Source: Streptomyces soli (lineage in GTDB: Bacteria; Actinomycetota; Actinomycetes; Streptomycetales; Streptomycetaceae). From it: DNA of 47,130 nucleotides. Under the pieces are notes generated by a model, which was given only the letters and a program-made list of their open reading frames with translations, did not search any database and was not told where the DNA came from. Of this stretch, positions 1 to 9,072 are shown piece by piece. The stretch lies in the NCBI RefSeq assembly GCF_003999195.1, contig NZ_RJVR01000351.1, positions 1 to 47,130 on the forward strand. The letters run 5' to 3'. Positions within the stretch are counted from its first letter, which is position 1, and each line of letters begins with the position of its first letter. A program made the position numbers and the translations under genes.

Positions 1-105
1 CCTCAAAACCCACACCACTTACGACGAAGCGACCGCCTGGTCGCACCACGCCCAACCCCATGCCGCTTGACACCCAACGACATGGGGTGTCTGACCCAGG
101 GGTCC

Positions 106-214
106 GGTGGGGTCGATGCCCGTTGTAGAACGACTCGAACTCGCGCAGGGCGTGGAGCAGGTGGCGCTGGTCCCATATGAGGGTGCGATCCAGCAGCTTG
201 TCCCACGGTCGGGC
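106..214 (-). pseudogene. Transposase C-terminal remnant (IS3/IS481-like integrase core)
   Basis: Read on the minus strand, this stretch encodes LLDRTLIWDQRHLLHALREF followed by an FYNGHRPH end, the terminal part of an rve/integrase-core transposase. The same segment occurs in a longer copy at 16064-16408 (LLDRTLIWNQQHLLHALREF, then FYNTRRPH). It lacks the catalytic DDE region, and upstream the frame meets a stop near 220. Only the conserved C-terminal block survives. The two copies have the same orientation and sit on either side of the sugar island. Confidence 0.7.
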
Positions 215-330
215 AGTGTGTCAGCCAAGTTGACAATGCCTCAGAATCAGCCCCATGTGGAGATCTTTTTCGCCCGGATGAACTGCCCCGGGTTTGATGG
301 AGACATCGAAGACCCGGAAGGATCCCGTTC

Positions 331-645
331 ATGGCTGCACCCCGCAAGTACCCCGAGGAGCTGCGCGAGCGCGCGGCCCGGCTCGCCGTCGAGGCCCGCA
401 AGGACCCCGAGGCACGGGTCGGCGCGATCAAGCGCATCGCCGACCAGCTCGACGTCCACCCCGACGCCCTGCGCGGCTGGGTCAAGCAGGCCGAGACGGA
501 TGATGGCACCAGGCCCGGCACCACCAGCGCCGAAGCGGCCCGCATCGCCGAGCTGGAACGCGAGGTGAAGGAGCTCCGTCGGGCGAACGCGATCCTGAAG
601 TCCGCCTCCGCTTTCTTCGCCGCGGAGCTGGACCGCCATCCACGA
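331..645 (+). pseudogene. IS3-family transposase OrfA, no intact OrfB
   Basis: The ATG at 331 opens a reading frame starting MAAPRKYPEELRERAARLAV. It contains an N-terminal helix-turn-helix (IADQLDVHPDALRGWVKQAE), then a leucine-zipper-like helix (ELEREVKELRRANAILKSAS) and the FFAAEL ending typical of IS3-family OrfA proteins of about 100 residues. OrfA normally binds the IS ends and, through a -1 frameshift, is fused to the DDE-bearing OrfB. Here the sequence diverges right after the FFAAELDR motif and runs into group II intron-like sequence, so OrfB is missing and the element is dead. The HTH region itself looks intact. Confidence 0.8.
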
Positions 646-674
646 AACCCGGGGCTTGACAGCCGCTACCGTCC

Positions 675-845
675 TCGCATGGGCATCGGGAGCCCGAGTG
701 GGAAGCCCGGTTCGAATCCCGTTCCTACGGATTCCGCCCGGGCCGCGGATGCCACGACGCCATCCAGGCGATCTTCAGCACCGCGAAGGGCAAGGCCGCG
801 AAGCGCCAGTGGGTACTGGACGCCGACCTGGCCGCGGCGTTCGAC
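675..845 (+). pseudogene. Group II intron reverse transcriptase/maturase fragment
   Basis: In the frame of position 684 the translation reads EPEWEARFESRSYGFRPGRG, then CHDAIQAIF and WVLDADLAAAFDR. This is the conserved RT block around the finger/palm boundary of group II intron-encoded proteins (YGFRPGR...HDA...DADI..FFD). Only about 55 residues remain. There is no start, no YADD box and no maturase domain. The fragment is joined directly to the IS3 OrfA remnant upstream and, without a stop, to an unrelated frame downstream, so it is an insertion or deletion scar. Confidence 0.75.
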
Positions 846-854
846 CGTAAAACG

Positions 855-1313
855 GTGGCCGCCGCGCTGCCCGGGCTCTGGTACTGCTTGCACCTACCTG
901 CCTCGCTCTTGGATCTCGTCGATGTCGATATCTGGGAGCTGAAGGCAGCCCAGAGTCTGCGTCTTGATCACAACATCTTGTTGGTGCCGATCGACTGCTT
1001 CGACGAGGATCTACTCGGCCGCCACCTGCAACATCACCATCCCGTTGTCACCGTCTGCCCGGACGAGCTGTTGGACGAGGCCCGGCAGCGGGCCTCGGCG
1101 CTGGGATTCGTGCTGCCGACGACCCCCTACTCGCAGCTGTCCGACGCCACCCTCACCGCTCAGTGGAATGCGATTCACGAGCACTTCATCCCCGGCCTGG
1201 CGCCGCTGACCGGTGAGGTGTCCCTCACTCCCCCGATTCAGTCCGGGGGCCACAAGGCCGCGCCGCCGAGCGGCTCCGTCCTCCGCACAGGAGTCCTGAG
1301 GCTTGCCACGTAA
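855..1313 (+). CDS. Unidentified open frame, probably a gene fragment
   Basis: An open frame of about 150 residues continues without a stop from the group II intron fragment. The nominal ATG at 855 has no ribosome-binding site, so this is more likely the 3' part of a truncated gene. The central part (LLVPIDCFDEDLLGRHLQHH, then VTVCPDELLDEARQRASALG) has a natural amino-acid mix and normal codon bias, suggesting it once was coding. I do not recognise the family. The last 35 residues become low in charge and rich in P/G/S, perhaps past the original end. Nothing here looks like a transposase. Confidence 0.3.
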   Translation: MAAALPGLWYCLHLPASLLDLVDVDIWELKAAQSLRLDHNILLVPIDCFDEDLLGRHLQHHHPVVTVCPDELLDEARQRASALGFVLPTTPYSQLSDATLTAQWNAIHEHFIPGLAPLTGEVSLTPPIQSGGHKAAPPSGSVLRTGVLRLAT

Positions 1314-1380
1314 GGGCACGCGGTTAATGCCCGGTACGGTGCGGGTGAGACGACAGTAAGAGGGGGTTTTCGGTGCGCGG

Positions 1381-1442
1381 CGGCCGGGTGCCGGGCACCG
1401 ATCAGATCCTGGCTCCCTGGTCCGGTGCCCGGCACCCGGCCG
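1381..1442 (-). terminator. Strong inverted repeat, terminator of the sugar operon
   Basis: Two perfectly complementary 20-base arms (1381-1400 and 1423-1442) enclose a 22-base loop. The hairpin lies 47 bases beyond the stop codon of the glycosidase at 1489, the last gene of the minus-strand operon. There is no U-run, as is common for streptomycete terminators. Confidence 0.8.
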
Positions 1443-1488
1443 GAGCGGCGCAGGTCGCGCACGAGGAGCGCAACCTGCGCCTTCACGG

Positions 1489-4400
1489 TCAGGAAGCCCC
1501 GCTGCGCGCCTCGAACCGGTCCACCGCGATCGTGCCGGGGTCACCGCGCACGCCGAACATGAAGTGGTACGACGAGCGTACGGACGGATCCGAGAGGTCG
1601 ACGGCGGATCCCACGTCGGTCGTGGTCAACCGCTGCCAGGTGCCGTCGTGCTCGGCCCATGAGGACACCGTGGTGCCGTGCGTCTGGAAGGCCAGCCGGT
1701 CGCCGGGGGTCAGCGTCACCGAGGTGCAGCAGGCGCCGCTGCCCGACGGGTTCAGAGCGCCGTCGACCCGCACGTCGATCCCGGTGGAGCGGTGGTGGTT
1801 GTTGTACCAGGCGCCGATGTAGGTGGTGTCGTCGCGAACGAGGCCGACGAACAGGCTGTCCTCGTTCGGGGCGTCGCCGATGAAGGCGGCCGGGTCGACG
1901 ATGACGGCGGCATCCGGGGATGTCGGGCTCATGCCGCGGTCGAGCAGGGTGAAGAACCGCTGGCCGGCGCGGGCGGTCATCTGTCCGCCGCCGATCGCCA
2001 GCTCCGGCACGGCCTCGTCCTGATACGGCCGGCGTGCGCTGTAGTCGGCTCGGCTGTCGGTGGAGAAGTCGTCGACGACCTGCGGGTGGGTGTATGCCTC
2101 CGGGTCGAAGGCGACCGTGAGCAGCCGCCGGGTGTGGGTGACGGCGACCCCGTGGCCGTGGGTGCCGTAGGTGGCGGTGGCCACCAGGGCGGAGTCGGTC
2201 CCGGACGCACCCGGGGGTGGTGTCAGGGTGAACCGCCACACCGCGGACGCCCGGGGAGGGATCGCCTTGGCGGTGTGTCGCCTGGCGGCGGGTGCCGCCG
2301 TCCAGCCGCTGGGCACGGCCAGTGACACGACCGGATCCGACAGGCGCCGGCCGGTGGTGTTGGCCACGGTCACCTCGACCGTGGTCCGCCCGTTCACGGG
2401 CAGGGCGCCGGTGCCGTCGGGTCCCACCTTCACGACCGCGTCGCGGCTGGAGGGCGCCCACGACTGGAGTTCGCTCACGCCGACGTAGGCGCCCGAGGGG
2501 TTGGTGAACAGCAGCCGGACCCGCTCCGTGGTCAGGACGGGGAAGGTGACGCGGTTGAGTCCGTTGCCGGCCGGCTCGGCGCGGTCGCGGACCTGGCCGG
2601 GGACGTCGGTCCAGGCGTCGCCGGTCCAGTACTGGAGCCGGTAGGACACGGCAGGGCGTACGCCTCCGGAGTCGTCGTATCCGTACCAGCGGATGTCGCT
2701 CACCGGGGTCGGCACGCCGAAGTCGACGCCGTAGTAGTCCTGGCCGTGCGGCGAGGCGTAGTTGGTCCACCGGGTGTTCTGCGGCACCTCGTTGAACCAC
2801 ACCTTGCCGTCGAGGCCGCTCCAGGCATTGTCATAGCGCCAGGTGTAGGAGGCGATCGGCTTGGGGTAGCCCTGCCGGAGCGGGTTCGCGGCGTCGTTCA
2901 CCAGCCGGGTGGGCTCCTTGGTGACGGCTCCATGACCGCTGGGGAACGGCTCCACCGGGACGGTCATGTCCTTGAGCGTCGCCGAGGAGCGGACCAGTTT
3001 CCCGTCGACGTACACCCGCATGCCCGCGCCCTGGTGGTAGTGAGATCCGTCGCGGTCCCACAGCACCGTCACATTGCGGCCGTGGTAGGGGACGTTCTCC
3101 ACCGCGTAGTGGTCCCAGCTCACCGGGACCAGCGGCTGCACTCGCAGGCTCGCGCCGTTCTGCGGGCGCAGTCCCAGGAGTCCGGACAGCACCAGGTCGT
3201 TGAAGGTCGAGTGGTTGTAGTCCTCGCTGTGGTTGCCACCGTCGTAGATCCAGGCGTCCTGGTCCGGTGAGTGCGCTTCGGCGACATACGGCCGGCCGTC
3301 CTTGAACTGCGTCCTGGCGTAGGCGGTCAGGGCGTCGGCGTAGTCGGCCCGGGTGACGACCCGCTGTTCCGGGTGGTCGTCGAGCAGGTTCGCCATGCCG
3401 GTCAGGGTCTGCGCCGTCGAGAAGGGCCAGCTGGGCCCGTCCCAGCGGCAGCAGCCGCCGGCCTCGTGCATGAACCAGGGGCTGCGGCGCTCCGCGGTGG
3501 TCGGACCGTAGGGCGCTGCGAAGCCCTGGGGGTCGAGCAACTGGGCCCACGCCGGGGCGTCGCCCGGCTTCGCGGCACCGAACTGCCAGGGGATGTAGCC
3601 GATCTCCTCGCGGGTGTCGAGCAGGCGGTGCTGGGGGTTGTCGTCGCGCGGCATGGAGAGGTAGAACTGGCGGCTCGGGTCCCACAGCCATCGGTGCATG
3701 GCCGTCTTCAGCGCGGCCGCCTTCGCCGCGTACTCCCGTGCGGTCTCCCCGTCCCCGGAGAGTGCGGCGATACGGCTGATGGCCGTCGCGTCGCCGTACT
3801 GGTAGGAGTTCAGCGTCGGCCGGTAGCCGGCGCCGCCGTGGTACGGGTCAGCGGACTCGTAGGAGGAGGCCGAGAACTCCATCGCGTCCCACACCGGCAC
3901 CGACCAGTAGAGCCCGAGTCGGGCGTCGAACTGCTTGTCCCAGCCGTGGTATTGCCGCTTCAGCTGCGGGAGCAGCGCGACGAGGGAGCTGAAGTCACCC
4001 GTGACCTGGGCCCTGTCGTAGGCGGCGCTCGCGAGCCAGAAACTGTACTGGTGCGCCCAGTCGGTGGTGTCGGCGTTGACGTCGTCGGTGGCCGGCTTGG
4101 GGCCGGAGCCCGGACCGGTGAGCCAGAAGCGGGTGTAGTCGTCCAGATACTGCGGGTCGCGCAGCCAGCGCCCTTCGGAGATGTGGTGGCCTGCCGCCGC
4201 GTCGACGGCCTGGTACGGCGCGGCGTATCCGCAGCAGTCGAGGAACTCGGTGAGGATCCATCCGTCGGTGGGGTTGGTGTAGCGCAGGTGTTCCTTCCAG
4301 ACCCGCCAGCGGTAGTAGTAGACGTCCTGGATCGTCTTGTCCGGCAGGTCGACGAAGGGAATGTTCGACTCGTACCAGGCCGGGTCGTTGAACCCGGTCA

Positions 4401-4614
4401 GGTAGGAGGCGTCGTCGAGCACATGGGTGCCAGGTCCGACGGCGGGGTGCGCCGGGACCGCCGCGGGTTCCTGCGGCAGCGCCTGACCAGGCGTCACGGC
4501 GGCGACGGTTCCGGTGCCGGTGACGGCCGCGGCGGCGAGGGCGATCGCGATGAGCAGCGCATGAAGTCGGCGGCGGAGGCGGGTTGTCGTGCTCCTTGTT
4601 TCCCGGTACGGCAC
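1489..4614 (-). CDS. Secreted MGH1-type glycoside hydrolase with discoidin-like and NEW3-like modules
   Basis: This 1041-residue protein opens with a basic n-region (RLRRRLHALL) and an Ala-rich hydrophobic stretch, a signal peptide of roughly 40-45 residues, so it is probably exported. Residues about 60-540 form an (alpha/alpha)6-type catalytic region related to MGH1/GH63/trehalase-like hydrolases; features include YYYRWRVWKEHL, the Cys pairs in DCCGY and GGCCRWDGPSWPFSTAQT, and YNHSTFNDLVLSGL. It is followed by a discoidin/F5-8C-like sandwich (about 610-730), a NEW3-like Ig module (about 735-840) and a C-terminal jelly roll. The last gene of the seven-gene minus-strand operon, it lies 102 bases after galM. 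It would trim extracellular oligosaccharides for the transporter upstream. Linkage specificity cannot be read from the sequence. Confidence 0.8.
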   Translation of the reverse strand: MPYRETRSTTTRLRRRLHALLIAIALAAAAVTGTGTVAAVTPGQALPQEPAAVPAHPAVGPGTHVLDDASYLTGFNDPAWYESNIPFVDLPDKTIQDVYYYRWRVWKEHLRYTNPTDGWILTEFLDCCGYAAPYQAVDAAAGHHISEGRWLRDPQYLDDYTRFWLTGPGSGPKPATDDVNADTTDWAHQYSFWLASAAYDRAQVTGDFSSLVALLPQLKRQYHGWDKQFDARLGLYWSVPVWDAMEFSASSYESADPYHGGAGYRPTLNSYQYGDATAISRIAALSGDGETAREYAAKAAALKTAMHRWLWDPSRQFYLSMPRDDNPQHRLLDTREEIGYIPWQFGAAKPGDAPAWAQLLDPQGFAAPYGPTTAERRSPWFMHEAGGCCRWDGPSWPFSTAQTLTGMANLLDDHPEQRVVTRADYADALTAYARTQFKDGRPYVAEAHSPDQDAWIYDGGNHSEDYNHSTFNDLVLSGLLGLRPQNGASLRVQPLVPVSWDHYAVENVPYHGRNVTVLWDRDGSHYHQGAGMRVYVDGKLVRSSATLKDMTVPVEPFPSGHGAVTKEPTRLVNDAANPLRQGYPKPIASYTWRYDNAWSGLDGKVWFNEVPQNTRWTNYASPHGQDYYGVDFGVPTPVSDIRWYGYDDSGGVRPAVSYRLQYWTGDAWTDVPGQVRDRAEPAGNGLNRVTFPVLTTERVRLLFTNPSGAYVGVSELQSWAPSSRDAVVKVGPDGTGALPVNGRTTVEVTVANTTGRRLSDPVVSLAVPSGWTAAPAARRHTAKAIPPRASAVWRFTLTPPPGASGTDSALVATATYGTHGHGVAVTHTRRLLTVAFDPEAYTHPQVVDDFSTDSRADYSARRPYQDEAVPELAIGGGQMTARAGQRFFTLLDRGMSPTSPDAAVIVDPAAFIGDAPNEDSLFVGLVRDDTTYIGAWYNNHHRSTGIDVRVDGALNPSGSGACCTSVTLTPGDRLAFQTHGTTVSSWAEHDGTWQRLTTTDVGSAVDLSDPSVRSSYHFMFGVRGDPGTIAVDRFEARSGAS

Positions 4615-4716
4615 GGGACACGTCCTCTCCCTGGTGCGGTGGCTGGGCCGTCTGTTCGCTCTGTTCCCTCGGTTCCGGGGTGGCCGCTGGGCCGATGCGC
4701 CGCACTCAAGCCGGCG

Positions 4717-5817
4717 TCAGTCCCGCTCGCCCCGCTCCCCCGGCGCGGCCAGGTGCGGAAAGCGGTACTCGGTGCGGCTGCGCAGGATCTGCCCGGGACG
4801 CAATTCGGTGGCGGGATAGGCGGAGTGGTTGGGCGAGTCGGGGAAATGCTGGGTCTCCAGGCAGACCGCTCCGTGGCGCAGGTGCGGGTGGCCGTCGGCG
4901 CCGGCCAGGGACCCGTCGAGCTGGTTGCCGGTGTAGACCTGCAGGCCGGGCTCGGTGGTCCACACCTCCATCACGCGCGCCTGGGCAGGGGCCGACAGGC
5001 GCGCGGCACGGCGCGGTTCGCCCTGCGCGCTGCCGGTGCGGAGCGCCCAGCAGTGGTCGTAGCCGCCGGCCTGCCGCAGCTGCGGGTCGGGCAGGGCCAG
5101 CATGTCGCCGATGCGGCGCGGCGACGACAGGTCGAAGGCGGTGTCTTGGACCGGGGCGAGGGGTCCCAGCGGAATCCCGTCGGCGTCGACCGGTAGATAG
5201 GATCCGGCTTCCACTTGCAGGGTGTGGTCCAGGACGTCGCCTCCTCGCCCCGACAGGTTGAAGTAGGGGTGATGGGTGAGGTTGACGACGGTGGGGCGGT
5301 CGGTGGAGGCGGTGTAGTCGACGGCCAGGGTGCCGGCCGGGTCGAGTGCGTAGGCGACTGTCGCTTCGAGGGTGCCGGGGAAGCCCATGTCACCGTCCGG
5401 GCTGTGCAGCGACAGCCGGAGCGAGGCCGTGTCGCCACTCGGGACCGGCTCGGCCCGCCAGATCCTGGAGTCGAAGCCTTCCGGGCCGCCGTGCAGGGCG
5501 TGGCCGCGGTCGTTGGGAGGGACGTGGTACCGCGTGCCTTCCAGGGTGAAGCGGCCGTGCGCGATCCGATTGGCGTAGCGGCCGATCAGCGCGCCGAAGT
5601 ACGGGCTCTTCTCGGCGTACTCGGCGACGGAGGCGAGAGACAGGACGACGGAACAGGCGTTCCCTAACGTGTCGGGTACCCGCAGCGAGTGCAGGATGCC
5701 GCCGTAGGTGAGGACTTCGGCGGTCACGCCGGTACCGGAGTCCAGCCGCCACAGCTCGACGGCGCGGCCCTCGGGGCTGGTTCCGTAGGGGCTGCGGTGC
5801 AGGGTGGGCCGGGGCAT
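4717..5817 (-). CDS. galM: Aldose 1-epimerase (mutarotase)
   Basis: A galactose-mutarotase family protein of 366 residues that interconverts alpha and beta anomers of free aldoses in the cytoplasm. Hallmarks are YGGILHSLRVPD, GRYANRIAHGRFTLEG, the HALHGGPEGFDSRIW catalytic-His segment and NLTHHPYFNLSGRGGD with the second His pair. The expected catalytic Glu lies near the C-terminus (VCLETQHFPDSPNH). The frame is open to 5934, but the ATG at 5817 is chosen because GAGGA lies 7-8 bases upstream and the family N-terminus begins there; the longer version would add a Pro/Arg-rich tail overlapping lacI. In the operon it would process the released sugar. Furanose/pyranose conversion is not a known activity of this family. 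Confidence 0.92.
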   Translation of the reverse strand: MPRPTLHRSPYGTSPEGRAVELWRLDSGTGVTAEVLTYGGILHSLRVPDTLGNACSVVLSLASVAEYAEKSPYFGALIGRYANRIAHGRFTLEGTRYHVPPNDRGHALHGGPEGFDSRIWRAEPVPSGDTASLRLSLHSPDGDMGFPGTLEATVAYALDPAGTLAVDYTASTDRPTVVNLTHHPYFNLSGRGGDVLDHTLQVEAGSYLPVDADGIPLGPLAPVQDTAFDLSSPRRIGDMLALPDPQLRQAGGYDHCWALRTGSAQGEPRRAARLSAPAQARVMEVWTTEPGLQVYTGNQLDGSLAGADGHPHLRHGAVCLETQHFPDSPNHSAYPATELRPGQILRSRTEYRFPHLAAPGERGERD

Positions 5818-5872
5818 GGGGGTCCTCGTCGTGAGCGGTCGGTGTGTGGGGAGCGGCCGGTGCGAGCCGCCG

Positions 5873-6931
5873 TCAGCCGGGGGCGGCCGACGCGTCACCG
5901 CGTCCGGTAAGGTGCTGCCCGGCGGGCACCGCACCGGTGGACTCGCGGACCAGGAGCCGGTACTGGGGGCGGGTCCTACGCGGTTCGGCCGGGTGCCCGG
6001 CCAGCCGCTCCAACAGGCATTCCACGGCGAGACGGGCGATGGTCTGCTTGTCGGGGGCGATCGTGGTCAGCCTGACGGCCGCGAACCGGCTGTCCTCGAT
6101 GTCGTCGAAGCCGACGACGGCGACGTCACCGGGCACGGTCAGGCCGCGTTCGACGAGGGTGCGCATCGCACCGATCGCGATCAGGTCGTTGTAGGCGAAG
6201 ACGGCGTCCGGCCGCTCGCCGCGGTCCAGCAGCGCGGCCATGGCGGCGGCGCCGTCGGCGCGCCCGTACCCGTCGGTCGCCGCGACCAGCGCGTCGTCGG
6301 GCATGAGCCCGGCAGCGGTGAGTTCCTCGCGCCAGCCGTGCAGCCGCAGGTGGGCGGGCTGGCGTTCGCGTCCGGTACGGGAGCCGATGAACGCGATCCG
6401 GCGGCGGCCGAGCGAGACCAGATGGCCGACGGCCTCCCGGGCGGCCGCCACGTTGTCGATGGCGATGTGGTCGTACGGGGCCTCGTACTCCCGCTCACCG
6501 AGCAGGACCAGCGGAACGGTCTCGTCCCGCCCCGTGAGGTCCTCGGTCTCCAGATGGATCGGGCTGAGGATGAGGCCGTCGATGACATGTGACCGGAATC
6601 CCTGGCTGACCAGGACTTCCTGTTCGCGCAGTCCCGCCGTGTGGTCCACCAGCACGGTGTAGTCGTGGCGGGCTGCCTCGTCAATGACCGCTCCGGCCAA
6701 CTCCGCGAAGTAGGGGTTGCCCAGTTCCGGCACGGCCAGGGCGATGATGCCGGTGCGTCCCTTGCGCAGATGGCGCGCGGTGAGGTTGGGGCGGTAGCCG
6801 AGTTCGTCGATCGCCTGCTGTACCTTCGCCCGCATGTGCGGCGTGACGTGGGGATAGTTGTTCACCACGTTCGAGACGGTCTTGACGGACACGCCTGCCC
6901 GCTGCGCGACGTCCTTCAGGCTGACGCCCAC
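5873..6931 (-). CDS. LacI-family transcriptional regulator
   Basis: A 352-residue repressor. Residues 3-50 are the LacI headpiece (LKDVAQRAGVSVKTVSNVVN, then a hinge helix ending in LTARHLRKGRTG), followed by a periplasmic-binding-protein-like effector domain from about residue 62 (IIALAVPELGNPYFAELAGA; AYNDLIAIGAMRTL; VVGFDDIEDSRF). It lies between the permease genes and galM in the same orientation and is likely the local sugar-responsive repressor. Proposed targets are the two AACGTT-centred sites at 12088-12101 and 12243-12258, upstream of the transporter genes and the divergent GH2 gene. No comparable site was seen directly in front of lacI, so it is probably expressed with the operon and autoregulated. 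Confidence 0.92.
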   Translation of the reverse strand: MGVSLKDVAQRAGVSVKTVSNVVNNYPHVTPHMRAKVQQAIDELGYRPNLTARHLRKGRTGIIALAVPELGNPYFAELAGAVIDEAARHDYTVLVDHTAGLREQEVLVSQGFRSHVIDGLILSPIHLETEDLTGRDETVPLVLLGEREYEAPYDHIAIDNVAAAREAVGHLVSLGRRRIAFIGSRTGRERQPAHLRLHGWREELTAAGLMPDDALVAATDGYGRADGAAAMAALLDRGERPDAVFAYNDLIAIGAMRTLVERGLTVPGDVAVVGFDDIEDSRFAAVRLTTIAPDKQTIARLAVECLLERLAGHPAEPRRTRPQYRLLVRESTGAVPAGQHLTGRGDASAAPG

Positions 6932-7039
6932 TGCACTCCTTCGGTGGACCGGACCGGACGACCCCCGGGACGGGCCCGGGATCGGCGTGCTGTGTGCCGG
7001 GCACCGCCGGCGCTCGGCCGCACGGCAACCCGGGGTTCC

Positions 7040-8104
7040 TCAGGTGGTTCTGCGGCTGCGTGCCAAGTATCGCTGCGCCACCACGACCACGATCAGGAAG
7101 CCCCCGCTGACCACGGACTGGTAGGAGGAGTTGAGCGAGCCGATCTGGTTGATCAGGTTCTGGATCACCGCGAGCAGCAACACGCCCCACAGGGTGCCGC
7201 TGACCGAACCGGCGCCGCCGATGAGCAGGGTGCCTCCGATGACGACCGCCGAGATGGCGTCGAGTTCCATGCCGACGCCGATGATGGTGACGCCGGAGGA
7301 CAGCCGCGCCGCGTTGATCGCGCCGGCCAGGCCCGCCAGCAGACCGCTGAACAGGTAGACCAGGACCTTGGCGCGGGCCACGGGCAACCCCATGAGGGTG
7401 GCGGCGTCGGCGCTGCCGCCCACGGCGAACAGAGTCTGTCCGAAGGAGGTGCGCTGCAGTACCAGGCCTCCGAGGCCGAAGAGCACGAGGGCGATCAGGA
7501 TGGGGTAGCCGAATCCCCACACGCTCCCCTGCCCCAGGTCGGCGAACGCCGACTCCTTGGGCACCAGATAGGTGGTGGCACCCTCGTCGGTGATGGCCAG
7601 CAGCAGTCCGCGGGCGGCCAGCAGCGAGGCGAGGGTGACGATGAAGGGCGCCATGCCGGCGCGGGCGATGAGCAGTCCGTTGAGGGCTCCGATCGCTCCG
7701 CATACGGCGAGCGGGAGGAGCAGGGCGGGCAGCAGGCCCCATTGCGAGGCCCAGGCCGCGAGCACGCCGCCGAGTGCGAACACCGAGCCGACCGACAGGT
7801 CGATGCCGCCAGTGATGATCACCAGCGTCATGCCCAGCGCCACTACGGCCGGGAACGCGGCCTGGACCGTCACTCCCCGGGCGTTGTCCACGGTGGCGAA
7901 GGACGGATAGACGAAGGAGGAGACCACCACCACGAGGACGAGAACGGCGAGCACGCCCTGGCGTTGGACCAGTGAGGCCAGGCGCTCCCCGCTGGTCGGC
8001 CGCTCGGCGGCGGGGTCCTTGTCGATCGGGCCGCCGTCGGGGGCCGGTGCGGCCGGCGGCCGGGTGGCGGTCTTGGGGGAAGCGGGCGCGGAGAGGGGTT
8101 TCAT
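7040..8104 (-). CDS. Sugar ABC transporter permease (YjfF-like)
   Basis: A 354-residue integral membrane protein of the ribose/galactofuranose-type (CUT2) permease family. After a Pro-rich cytosolic tail of about 45 residues, hydrophobic segments follow in series (VLAVLVLVVVVSSFVYPSF; VVALGMTLVIITGGIDLSVG), including the family signature ITGGIDLSVGS and the later GIGVGMELDAISAVVIGGT-like block (MELDAISAVVIGGTLLIGG). Its ATG overlaps the end of the preceding permease by 4 bases, so the two permeases are translationally coupled and likely form a heterodimeric channel. The shared architecture with YtfT/YjfF supports a furanose-type sugar as substrate, but this is inferred from context. Confidence 0.9.
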   Translation of the reverse strand: MKPLSAPASPKTATRPPAAPAPDGGPIDKDPAAERPTSGERLASLVQRQGVLAVLVLVVVVSSFVYPSFATVDNARGVTVQAAFPAVVALGMTLVIITGGIDLSVGSVFALGGVLAAWASQWGLLPALLLPLAVCGAIGALNGLLIARAGMAPFIVTLASLLAARGLLLAITDEGATTYLVPKESAFADLGQGSVWGFGYPILIALVLFGLGGLVLQRTSFGQTLFAVGGSADAATLMGLPVARAKVLVYLFSGLLAGLAGAINAARLSSGVTIIGVGMELDAISAVVIGGTLLIGGAGSVSGTLWGVLLLAVIQNLINQIGSLNSSYQSVVSGGFLIVVVVAQRYLARSRRTT

Positions 8105-9072
8105 CGGGATCGGCGCTCCCGGGCGACGTAGACGGCGGCGAGGATGATCGCGGCCTGGGCCATCTGGGCGGTGGAGTCCGGCAGGTCGTGCTTGACGAGG
8201 GTGGCCCGCAGCAGCTGCATGAGCAGGGCGCCGGCGACGGTGCCGAGGACGCGGACCGATCCACCGCTCAGCGGTGTCCCGCCCACGACCACGGCGGTGA
8301 TCGCGGACAGCTCCATCAGGTTGCCTAGCGAGGACGGGTCACTGGCGGTGAGCCGAGCGGTGGCCAGGACACCGGCGAGCGCCGCGAACACCCCGCACAG
8401 CACGTACACGCCGGTCAGGACGCGTTTGACGGGCAGACCCGCGAGCGCGGCCGCGGGGCGGTTGCCGCCGATGGCCACCACCTGGCGGCCGAAGGTGGTG
8501 CGGTGCACCAAGAACGCCACCGCGAGTGCCAGGGCCCCGGCGATCAGGACGACCAGCGGGATGCCCAGGAAGCTGCCGGTGCCCAGGGCCAGCAGATCGG
8601 GGTTGGCGATCTGCTTGAGCTGCCCGTCGGCTACCACCAGCGCGAGCCCGCGGCCGCCGACGAACAGTGCGAGCGTGGCGACGATGGGTTGCAGGCCCAC
8701 AACGGAGACCAGGGTGCCGTTCACCGCGCCCACCACGGCGCCGGCCAGCACTGCGACCAGGAGGGCGGGTACGAGCCCGTAGCCGAGGTAGAGCGGCAGC
8801 AGGGCGGCTGCCAGCGCCATGGTGGATCCGACGGACAGGTCCACGCCTTCGGTGCCGATGACCAGGGCCATGCCCAGGGCCACGATGACCACCGGCGCGA
8901 CCTGGACCAGCTGGGTGCGGAGGTTGTCCACGGTGAGGAAGTGTTCGGTGAAGGCGGCGTTGAAGACCAGCAGCGCGGCCACCGCCGCGTACACGCCGTA
9001 CTCCTGGAACCATGCGGGGCCGGGCAGTCGCGACAGGGCACGACCGGGCGCCACGGTCGCCTGGGTGGTCAT
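8101..9072 (-). CDS. Sugar ABC transporter permease (YtfT-like)
   Basis: A 323-residue CUT2 permease paralogous to the next gene. The signature IGTEGVDLSVGSTMALAAAL lies in the first third and MELSAITAVVVGGTPLSGGS in the last quarter; about eight hydrophobic segments are visible. The start ATG overlaps the ATPase stop by 4 bases (ATGA), and the stop overlaps the start of the second permease in the same way. Having two distinct permeases rather than a homodimer is typical of the YtfT/YjfF arrangement and unlike the single RbsC of ribose systems. Confidence 0.9.
   Translation of the reverse strand: MTTQATVAPGRALSRLPGPAWFQEYGVYAAVAALLVFNAAFTEHFLTVDNLRTQLVQVAPVVIVALGMALVIGTEGVDLSVGSTMALAAALLPLYLGYGLVPALLVAVLAGAVVGAVNGTLVSVVGLQPIVATLALFVGGRGLALVVADGQLKQIANPDLLALGTGSFLGIPLVVLIAGALALAVAFLVHRTTFGRQVVAIGGNRPAAALAGLPVKRVLTGVYVLCGVFAALAGVLATARLTASDPSSLGNLMELSAITAVVVGGTPLSGGSVRVLGTVAGALLMQLLRATLVKHDLPDSTAQMAQAAIILAAVYVARERRSR

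Noticed and set aside
3271..5196. 641-codon open frame on the plus strand across the glycosidase and galM genes
   Set aside because: It is the antisense shadow of two well-supported minus-strand genes; Val/Gly/Arg-rich composition, no ribosome-binding site and no recognisable motif.
6641..7975. Long plus-strand frame opposite lacI and the permease
   Set aside because: Gln/Gly/Asp/His-rich shadow of the permease coding strand with no start signals.
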